From the NCBI RefSeq assembly GCF_008705135.1, contig NZ_CP023694.1:9271699-9335698 (forward strand): 64,000 bases of DNA. The letters are read 5' to 3'. The DNA is from Streptomyces coeruleorubidus. GTDB taxonomy: Bacteria; Actinomycetota; Actinomycetes; Streptomycetales; Streptomycetaceae. The notes below the pieces were generated by a model. It worked only from the letters and a program-made list of their open reading frames with translations. It was not told where the DNA came from and did not search any database. Every line of letters starts with the position of its first letter. Position 1 is the stretch's first letter. This document shows, one piece after another, positions 52,354 through 60,242 of this stretch. A program made the position numbers and the translations under genes.

Positions 52354-53189
52354 GTGGCCGAGCCTGTCCGTGTGCGCAGACTGACTGTCCAGGAAGGGCA
52401 GAAGCTGCCGCAGACCGTGCGTCGGGGCAGCACTAGTTCCGTGCGCTATCGGCGGGCGATGATGCTGCTGGCCTCGGCAGGTGGGAACCGCGTGCCGGTG
52501 ATCGCCCAGCTGGTCCAAGCCGACGAAGACACCGTGCGCGATGTGATCCACCGGTTCAACGAGATCGGCCTGGCCTGTCTGGACCCTCGGTGGGCGGGAG
52601 GCCGTCCCCGCCTGCTCAACTCTGATGACGAGGACTTAGTCGTCCAGACGGCCACCACCCGCCCCACCAAGCTCGGCCAGCCTTTCACCCGCTGGTCACT
52701 GCCACCTACCACCGTACTCACGGGGTGCGCTACTTCCACGGCTGCTACTCGGCTGGCGACGACCGTCTGTGGGGCGTCAACCACCGCAAGAAGGGTGCCG
52801 CGAACACACTGGCCGCGCTGAAATCGATCCGCGCCGCCAGGCCTGACGGTGCACCGATCTACGTCCTCCTGGACAACCTGTCCGCCCACAAGGGCGCCGA
52901 CATCCGGCGCTGGGCGAGGAAACACAAGGTCGAGCTGTGCTTCACCCCGACCTACGCCTCGTGGGCGAATCCGATCGAGGCGCACTTCGGGCCGCTGAGA
53001 CAGTTCGCCATCGCCAACTCGCACTACCCCAACCACACCGTGCAGACCCGCGCCCTGCACGCCTACCTGCGCTGGCGCAACGCCAACGCCCGCCACCGCG
53101 ACGTCCTGGCAGCCGAACGCCGCGAGCGCGCCCGAATCCGCAGCGAGAAGGGCATCCGCTGGGGCGGTAGACCAGTTCTCGCCGCCTGA
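52354..53189 (+). pseudogene. IS630 transposase with internal deletion
   Basis: GTG 52354 has GGAGG upstream. VRVRRLTVQEGQKLPQTVRR and VIAQLVQADEDTVRDVIHRF form the HTH half. After FTRWSL the sequence jumps and changes frame near 52715 to GVRYFHGCYSAGDDRLWGV. That half includes VLLDNLSAHK (Asp) and ASWANPIEAHFG (Glu). The first catalytic Asp and roughly 80-100 residues are missing. Confidence 0.85.
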
Positions 53190-53516
53190 TCAAACAGCCG
53201 AGTCCGGATTCTCCTTCGCGAGGGTGATTGCCGCCCGTCGCATCAGAGCGTGCCGCAACTCTCGGACCTGGTCTTCCGTGCGCGCAGCAGCTCGCACCAC
53301 CTGCTGCAACGTGCGCTCCGACTCCTCGAGGGACCTCTGAAGCCTGGCAGCTTCCTCTTGGACGACAGCGTTCCAATTCCCGACGGGACCGCTGGACCTG
53401 ACGAAGTTGGCCAGCGCAAGCCGCTCCCGGCTGACCGAAACCTGAAGATCTACGAGAGCATCCGACACCTGCATGGCGACATCTTGACACGAGGCAGGAC
53501 GACACTCCTGCCCCAT
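53190..53516 (-). CDS. Antisense passenger gene inside the IS630 element
   Basis: 108 residues from ATG 53516 (ATG 53474 is an alternative start). Mainly helical with coiled-coil character: VVQEEAARLQRSLEESERTL and QQVVRAAARTEDQVRELRHA. It begins at the inner edge of the right inverted repeat and ends 0-1 bases past the transposase stop, so it is convergent with tnp. No family recognised. Confidence 0.5.
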   Translation of the reverse strand: MGQECRPASCQDVAMQVSDALVDLQVSVSRERLALANFVRSSGPVGNWNAVVQEEAARLQRSLEESERTLQQVVRAAARTEDQVRELRHALMRRAAITLAKENPDSAV

Positions 53517-53662
53517 TGCCCGGTTAGGCAACCCGGCGAACCTGTGCGGTCACAGCACTAGCAGGTTGGTGGCTGGCTGTCATGGGTTTCGCTGTTCCTG
53601 TGTGAGGGGTTGGCGGGGTTGGGTGGGCTGGGCCGTATGACGGCTTCGGGGGGTTTCGGTGG

Positions 53663-54990
53663 GTGGGGCCGAGGGTGGGGTGGGGTCGGCTGGTGTTGTG
53701 CCGACCGGGGGGTGCGTCGTTGGCGTGGGGTGTGGTGGTGCGGCGGCTTCTTGCGGTGGATGGGCAGGGGACGCTGTCGGGGTTGCATGTGCGGATCACG
53801 GCGGAGCTGGCGGGGGTGTCGGAGCGGACGGTGTGGCGGTGGCTGGCCGGTGGGCGCCGGGGCCGTGTCGAGGCGCGGCCGCGGCAGGACGGTTTTCGCT
53901 GAGTGACGCGTTGTGGGAGGTCCTCGCGGAGGCGGGAGGGAGCGTCGCGGAGTTGCGGCGCAGGATGCTCCGGGCCCAGGAGGAGGGGGGTGTTGGAGGG
54001 GTGGGGTGCGCAGTGTGTGCCCTCGCTGCCGACACTGCACCGCGTGATCAAGCGGGATCTCGGCCGTGGGCCGGGTTCTTGAAGTGGCCCGTCCGTCAGG
54101 GGCACGGGCCGGGCTGCAGCCGAGCCGGTATGACCGGGCACTGGCGGATTCGGGGCTCGTGGACGGGGTGGGTGGTCCGCTTGTTGCCGACGGGCCGCCC
54201 GCCGACGCACCGGTGCCGCAGGACGCCGCGGATGCGGGGGTGCGGGGCGGCGGTGTGCGGTTGTACGGGCCGCGGGCCCGGCTGGTGTCCACACGGCAGG
54301 TGGCCGCTGTGGTGGAGGCGGTGGGGCATACGGTCGCGGCCCGCGGGATGTGCTGTGTGTGGGGACACAGGCCTGGGGAAGACGGTCGCTGTCGAGCAGG
54401 CGTTGCATCTTCTGCCCGGCCGGGTGCCGGTGGTCCGGGCGGTGGCCGGGGTGGCGCCCGGTCTGCCGCAGCTGCGGGCCTCGCTGTGTGAAGCGTTCGG
54501 GCTGCCGTCGGGGGCGTTGCCGCACCGGGCCGGGCCGGCCAGCCAGGCTCTGATGGGGGCACCGGGCCGAGCCGGGTGTGCTGTTTATCGATGACGCCCA
54601 GCGTCTGACGCCGCCGTTGCTCGACTATCTGCGGCAGTTGTGGGACGCGCCGGGCTGTGCGGCGGCACTGGTGCTGTGCTGTGCGGGGCGGGAAGCGAGC
54701 GGGCTCTTGCCCGCGCTTCGGCGCTGCGCTCGCGAGTGCTGAGCTGGCACCAGGTCGGCCGGCTTGAACCGTCTCAAGTGCCGCAGACGCTGAGTCTGTT
54801 CCATCCGGTGTGGGCGCAGGCGGAGCGGGACGACGTTGCGCGGGTGGACGAGCAGATGGCCCGCGGCAATTTCCGTACCTGGGCCAAGATCACGTCGCAT
54901 GTCTACGCGGCCCGCGAGCGCGACCCCGCAAGGCGTGTGGACCGGGAGCTGATCGAGCAGGCCTGCGCGCGTCTTGGGCCCTATCCGTGA
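53663..54990 (+). pseudogene. Transposition module 1: TnsB-like N-terminus and TniB/TnsC-like ATPase, decayed
   Basis: It begins with an HTH, LHVRITAELAGVSERTVWRW, near-identical in its core to module 2 (VSERTVWRWLA). Pieces in different frames follow: LSDALWEVLAEAGGSVAELR, VPSLPTLHRVIKRDLGRG and RVLEVARPSGARAG. The DDE (rve) catalytic domain is missing. Then comes an AAA ATPase with P-loop GDTGLGKTVAVEQALHLL (~54365), Walker B VLFIDDAQRL (~54580), LRSRVLSWHQVGRLEPSQV and SLFHPVWAQAE. At least four frameshifts; ends at TGA 54990. Confidence 0.7.
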
Positions 54991-55096
54991 CGCCCCGGGC
55001 TGCTCGAAGGGCTTGTGTGCGGGGGCCTTCACCTGTTCCGGCGGGGTGAACGAAGACGGGCTCCACGGAAGCGGATGGGAACGGAAGGGGCATGGC

Positions 55097-56815
55097 GTGG
55101 ACGGGCAGCCGACGGCGCCGCCGGAGGATCCGGCCGGTGTTTTGGGGGAGGAGTCGTTGACGGCGTTGCGGGCGCCGGCGGTGCGCCGTCTGCTGGCGCT
55201 GCGCGCCGAGCGGCGGCTGTCGCGGGAGCATGTGCGCCTGGCCGGGGAGTGCCTGGGCGTGTCGGAGCGGACGGTGTGGCGGTGGCTGGCTGAGGCCTCC
55301 CTCTCGCCTCGGGCCGCGCTCCGCCCCGGGGACCGCAGCGGTGACCGGTTCGAGATCACCAGGGAGATCCGGGTACTGCTGGCGTACTGGCACGGCAACG
55401 CTTGCGCGGTCCACCGCCAGTTGGTGGCCCGGGCCGAGACCGGCGGCCGCGACGGTCAGCCAACGACGCCGCCTGAATCGGCGGCTTCTCCCGCGGGCGC
55501 CCCGCCGGCCGCGGTGCCGTTGCTGGACCCGGTGCCGTCGCTGCCGACGTTCCTGCGCGCGGTGCGGCGCGATCTCACCGCGGGGGAGCGGGCCGGTCTT
55601 GCCGCGGGACCGGATGCGGCACGCGCGCACGACGTCTTCGGTAAACGGGCGGCCTCCTGGCGCAATCACGTCTGGGAGGCCGATCATGTCCAGGCACCGC
55701 TGCTGGTCGATGCCGACGGCGACCTGGTGCGCCCGTAGGTGACCTGGTTCATCGACACCGCCACCAAAGTCATCACCGGCACCGCGGTCACCCCTGGCGT
55801 CCCTTTCCGCGCCTCCGTGCTGGCCGCGCTGCGCGCCGCTGTGCTGCGCGAGGAGCCCTACGGCCCCGCGGGAGGGACACCGGAGCAGGTGCGGGTGGAC
55901 CGGGGCAAGGACTTCCTGTCCACCGCCGTCACCGCCGCGTTCGGCACGATGGGCGTGACGGTGAAGGACCTGCCCGCCTACACCCCCCATCTCAAGGGCA
56001 CCGTGGAGGGCTTGAACCGGGCGGTGGAGAGCATGTTCCTGGCCGCGTTGCCCGGCTATGTCCGCCAGCCGCGCCCCGGCAAACGCTCTTCCCGGCCGAA
56101 GGACGAGGTGCTGCTCGGGTTCGAGGACTTCACCGCCCGGCTGCTGGCCTGGACACGGTGGTGGAACACCGAGCACCGCCCCGAACCGCTGAGGGGCAGG
56201 ACCCCGCTTCAGGCGTGGCAGGACGATCCCACTCCGCTGCGGGACGTGCCGGCCGCGGATCTGTGGACGTTCACCCTGGAGGACGCCGGTACCCGCACGC
56301 TGACCACCCGCGGCATCCGCTTCCGCAGAAACGACTATGTGGGTGCGTGGATGACCGGCCAGGCCGGGATCCAGGTCCGCGTCCGCTTCATGCCCCACCA
56401 CGACCACCGGATCGAGGTCTACCACACGGTCACCGGCCGCTACCTGGCTCCTGCGGACCTGGCCGATCAGGCCACCGAGGAACAGGCCAGCGCGGTACGG
56501 CGGGCGCGGGCCGCCCGTACCCGCCGTTTGAAGAAGCACTTGGAAGCTTCCCAGCGCGAGCGCTACGCCGCCGTGAACCAGCCCGAGGCACCCAGGCGGA
56601 TGCCGAACTCGCTCAGGCCGGCCGACACCGACCTGTCGGATCTGGCGCTGCCGGACCTCATCCCGCCCGCCGCGCCCCCGGCCGACTGGCGTACCCCGCC
56701 CTCTCCCGCCACCCGGACCACGCCGGACCGCCCCGTTCCGCTCCAGCCCGAACCCGTTCCCGACGGCCCGCCCGGACAGGCCGCAGACCCCGCTGAAGAC
56801 GGAGATGCCTCGTGA
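55097..56815 (+). pseudogene. Module 2: TnsB-like (Mu/rve) DDE transposase with an in-frame TAG
   Basis: Open frame of 573 codons from GTG 55097 apart from a TAG at 55736-55738. N-terminal HTH: LAGECLGVSERTVWRWLAE. The catalytic triad is intact: Asp in WEADHVQAPLLVD, Asp in VRVDRGKDFLS, Glu in LKGTVEGLNRAVES. The C-terminal beta-barrel (GIRFRRNDYVGAWM) and a Pro-rich tail follow. The TAG stands between LVRP and VTWFIDTATK, where relatives have Trp. Without readthrough the two halves are 213 and 358 residues and the first catalytic Asp is separated from the rest. Confidence 0.8.
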
Positions 56816-57556
56816 CCGCGGCCACCTACCAGTACGTCGACCTGCCCGATGCGTCCGTGGTCACCACCCGTGCCCTGCTCACCGCCCGGGAGAACATCAC
56901 CGACACGGTCGCCGCGCGGGCCATGATGTGCATCCACGGCGGCGCCGGCTTCGGCAAGACCCTCGCCGTCAACATCTGCCTGCGCGCACTCGAACCCGGC
57001 GAGGACGTCCGCCGAGATCACCTTCCAGGCCCGGCCCACCGCCCACGCGGTGCGCCACGAATGGTTCACCGCCCTCGACCTGGCCGGTGAACCACCGCGC
57101 CACCCCAGCGAGTTCGACCGCCTGCTGAAGACCGCCCTGGCCGAACGCCCCCGCACCTTCCTCGTCGACGACGCCCAGTGGCTCAACGGGGAGGCGTTCG
57201 AATACTTCCACTACCTGTGGGACGAACCAGCCACCCAGCTCGCGATCATCTTCGTCGGCGGAGAGGGCTGCCACACCGTGCTGCGCCGCGAACCGATGCT
57301 CTCCTCCCGCATCTTCATCTAACAGCACTTCACCCGCCTGACCCCCAGCGAGGCCCTCGAGGCCATCCCCCTGTTCCACCCCATCTGGACCGACGCCGAC
57401 CCCGACGACATCACCTTCGCCGACAGCCACGCCGCACACGGCAACTTCCGCGCTTGGGCCCAGCTGACCGCCCACACCCGCACCGCCCTGGCCCGCACCG
57501 GCCGCCCCCGCGTCGACCAGGAGCTGCTGCGCTGGGCCTTCAGCCGCCTTGCCTGA
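56812..57556 (+). pseudogene. Module 2: TniB/TnsC-like AAA ATPase, frameshifted and with an in-frame TAA
   Basis: GTG 56812 overlaps the transposase stop (GTGA). P-loop: CIHGGAGFGKTLAVN. After ALEPGEDVRR the frame shifts by one base (~57015) to ITFQARPTAHAVRHEWFTAL, then Walker B TFLVDDAQWLNGEAFEY. A TAA at 57320-57322 interrupts SSRIFI-stop-QHFTRLTP, after which the frame runs on to 57556 (IPLFHPIWTDADPDD). Module 1 reads SRVLSWHQVGRL at the aligned place, so the TAA replaces Trp. ATP-dependent target-selection partner of the transposase. Confidence 0.75.
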
Positions 57557-57569
57557 CCACCACGCCGCC

Positions 57570-58615
57570 ATGCCGCTCGCCGCGCCACCGTCCGTCACTG
57601 TGGTCATCGACCGCCAAGACGACGCGATCCACACGCACACCGCTCTGGCCGCCCACCATCCGCCGTCCGGCCGGATCACCCTGCACCCCGGCCCGGGCAC
57701 CACCAGTGAAACCGGCCTCGCCCACGACCTTCTGGCCGCCCTGGAAAAGCCGCCCCTGCTTCCAGGCCGCTTCCCCAGCGGCCGTCAGCCCGCATGGGAA
57801 GCCGCCACGGCCTGGATCACTGCCCTTCCCGTCACCCGGCTGACCGTCCTGCGCGCCCACCGCCTCACCGCCCGCCGCGCGATGCGCCTCCTGCAACTGC
57901 GCACGCTCACCGGTATCCACCTGACCCTGGTCTGCCACCGCCCCCACCTGCCCGCCGCCCTGCACCAGGCCCTGCAGACGGCCGCCCACACCATCACCAC
58001 CGACTTCCAAACCACCCGCCACCACTACTACGGCGCGACCGCCCCCATACCCCAGCCTGCCGACGAGCCCGCCCGCCCGGCCAACCGGTGGCTCACTCCG
58101 CCTGCACTGGACCGCCTTGTGTCCTATGACAGCCCCCGCCCCTGCACCGCCCCGTGCACGCCGCCGCCGATCGTCTGGCGGCACCGCCCGCCACCCACGC
58201 CTCTCACCCCGCACGCTGCCCAGCACGTCGTCCACCGGCTTCAAGGGGTGACCGCGCACCCTCGCCTGGCCGCGACCGTTGCCGCCGCACTGATCACCGG
58301 CGCCTCCCCCCCCAGCAACCTGCCACCGCACACCCTCGCGACTACGACGACGCTGCGACCACGCTCGCCCTGCACGACCGCGCCCGCTACACCGACGGCT
58401 GCGCCGCCTACCCCGTGCCGCCCTGGGCGGGTGTCTTCCTGCGGGCCGCGGCCTGCTTCACCCGGCTCGTTTCCGGCGAGGACCAGGAATTGTTCGCCGC
58501 GCCAGGCAACCGTGCCCTCCTACTGCACGTGAGGGAGACGGCCAGGCTGCGCCCGCCCCAGCCGCCCGCAGCCCCCCGCCAAGGCCCGGCCGACCGCGTG
58601 GAGTGGTGTCAGTAA
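57570..58615 (+). pseudogene. Module 2: third gene, unknown transposon accessory protein, frame broken at a C-run
   Basis: It starts at ATG 57570 (or TTG 57549, overlapping the previous stop) and reads APPSVTVVIDRQDDAIHTHT, LTVLRAHRLTARRAMRLLQL and LTGIHLTLVCHRPHLPAALH, an alpha/beta pattern like the end of a P-loop domain but without a P-loop. At the run of eight Cs (58306-58313) the frame changes to QQPATAHPRDYDDAATTLAL and YPVPPWAGVFLRAAACFTRL, ending at TAA 58615. One added C restores a single ~349-residue protein. It resembles neither TniQ nor TnsD zinc-finger proteins. Confidence 0.6.
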
Positions 58616-58842
58616 CGGCGCGTCAGGCCGGGGTGCTCTCGCTCGCTGAGCCGGGCGGGCTGTGTGCCGCCGCGTGGGTAGCGATCGACGCCCGTCCGCG
58701 TGGGGGTGTGTTCCTCGGATGGGGGAAGGTGCGGCTGGCTGGGCTGGCCGGGGTTGGGCGGGGCTTGAAGGATGAGGAGCGTGGCCCTGCTCTTGGTTTG
58801 CTCACCGTCTCTCTTTAAAGGAACACGGAGGCCTGCACCGCC

Positions 58843-59802
58843 ATGCCTGACGGACAGACCCGGACGCACAGGTCGCGCGACCTCCGAGCGCACACGCTGA
58901 GGGCCTGCGCCGCCACAGCAGCCTTGGCGTCGCTCGCTGCCTGTTCCGCCGCCGGCACACCCTACGAGGGGCAGGCGCGCACGGCACGCGCGGAGGCGCC
59001 GGCACACGGGCTGATGGCACCGCCGCACGTGAACCGCGGAGCGCGTCTCGCGAGGGCGCTCAGGCCAATCCTGCCGGGCGGCGACACGCGGCTGGCGGTG
59101 GCGGTGCTCGATCTGGACAACGCCGACCAGGAGATCGCGTGGTACGGGCAGGACGCAAGGTTCGACACGGCGAGCATCATCAAGGTGGGCATCCTCGCGG
59201 CCCAGCTGCTCCAGGCGCAGGACGAGGACCGCGAGCTGACAGCCGCGGAGCGCTGGAATGCCGAGGCGATGATCCGAACGAGCGACAATGAGGCGACGAA
59301 CGTGCTGTGGCGGGCGATCGGTGGGGCGGAAGGCCTCGACGCGGCGAACGAACGGCTGGGGCTTTCCTCGACACAGGGCGGTCCCGGCATGAGGTGGGGG
59401 CTCACCCAGACCACAGCGACGGATCAGGTCAAGCTGTTGCGCGCGGTCTTCTCCCGAGGGCCGGTGGCCTCCGACCGCTCGCCCGAAGGGCTGAGCCAGG
59501 CGTCCCGTGCCTACATCCGGGGCCTGATAGGCCAGATTGCGCGGGACCAGGACTGGGGAGTGTCCGCGGCCGGCCCCCGAGGCTCCCGATGGGCCCTCAA
59601 GAACGGCTGGCTCCAACGGAGCACAACCGATCTGTGGGTCATCAACAGCGTTGGTCAGATCACGGTGCACGGACACCGGTACCTGGTCTCGGTCCTCAGC
59701 AGCGGCAACGCGTCGATGCAACGCGGGATCTCGCTGGTCGAACAGGCGGCGAGAGCGGCGATCGGTGCGGCCAGCGCACACGTCCACCCTTGGCCGCAGT
59801 AA
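58843..59802 (+). CDS. Class A beta-lactamase-fold lipoprotein (serine hydrolase)
   Basis: 319 residues. Lipobox LAAC (31-34) after a hydrophobic stretch. SxxK is SIIK (111-114), SDN is SDNEATN (147-153) and the KTG box reads KNG (253-255, ALKNGWLQ). The omega-loop ExxxN of true penicillinases is not seen, so a DD-peptidase-like or regulatory role is more likely than antibiotic resistance. Membrane-anchored outside the cell. First gene inward of the terminal helicase. Confidence 0.85.
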   Translation: MPDGQTRTHRSRDLRAHTLRACAATAALASLAACSAAGTPYEGQARTARAEAPAHGLMAPPHVNRGARLARALRPILPGGDTRLAVAVLDLDNADQEIAWYGQDARFDTASIIKVGILAAQLLQAQDEDRELTAAERWNAEAMIRTSDNEATNVLWRAIGGAEGLDAANERLGLSSTQGGPGMRWGLTQTTATDQVKLLRAVFSRGPVASDRSPEGLSQASRAYIRGLIGQIARDQDWGVSAAGPRGSRWALKNGWLQRSTTDLWVINSVGQITVHGHRYLVSVLSSGNASMQRGISLVEQAARAAIGAASAHVHPWPQ

Positions 59803-60242
59803 GGGGAGGGCGCCGTGCCGGGTACTGCTGCGTGCCGGCGGCCGCGTCCCGCTTTGCCGTCGGCCGTCGGCCGCCGGGTTGCCGGTGGGGAAGAGCGCCG
59901 CGGTGGCGGGCGTGGTGCTGCCAGGCAGGGACGCGGCTGGTGCGGACGTCGTAGGTCCGGGCGGTGGCTTACGCCGGGCAGGCGATGGCGGCTCAGGGCG
60001 CGGGATGGCGCTTGGCGAAGTGCCAGCGAGTTGGAAAGGGGATGACGGGAGTGCCGGCGCCGGTGCGCCCCTCGGTGGCAGGCATGAGCGGGCGGTGTTC
60101 GACGCTCTGGCGCTGTTGGGCCGTTTCCCGCACACGTCGGCGCTGGCCGACGCCGCGGTCGCGAGGGCTCTAAAGACTCTCTTGGCGACGCTACTGCTTC
60201 TCACCCGCTGGGAGGGAGACCATGTGGTGTCCGCCACCATGG
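59803..60242. other. Intergenic stretch, no supported gene
   Basis: Plus-strand frames are Arg/Gly-rich without motifs. The minus-strand helicase ends at 60243. No hairpin terminator stands out. Confidence 0.4.

Larger units (their letters stand above)
52270..53558. mobile_element. IS630-family insertion sequence, complete ends
   Basis: The 30-base ends 52270-52299 (starting GTGCTCTGACCGCA) and 53529-53558 are inverted repeats matching at 28 of 30 positions. Both are flanked by TA (52268-52269 and 53559-53560), the target duplication of IS630/Tc1-type elements. Length 1289 bases. It contains a deleted transposase gene and an antisense small gene, so it cannot move by itself. Confidence 0.88.

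Noticed and set aside
54890..56539. 549-codon open frame on the minus strand
   Set aside because: Shadow of the TnsB-like gene, which carries the DDE residues on the plus strand.
53566..58810. Terminal inverted repeats for the TnsB/TniB element
   Set aside because: Both flanks are G-rich (GGTTGGG-type runs) but I could not find matching repeated ends by eye.
58603..58818. 71-codon ORF after the transposon module
   Set aside because: No ribosome site and Gly-rich composition; probably the right-hand flank of the element.
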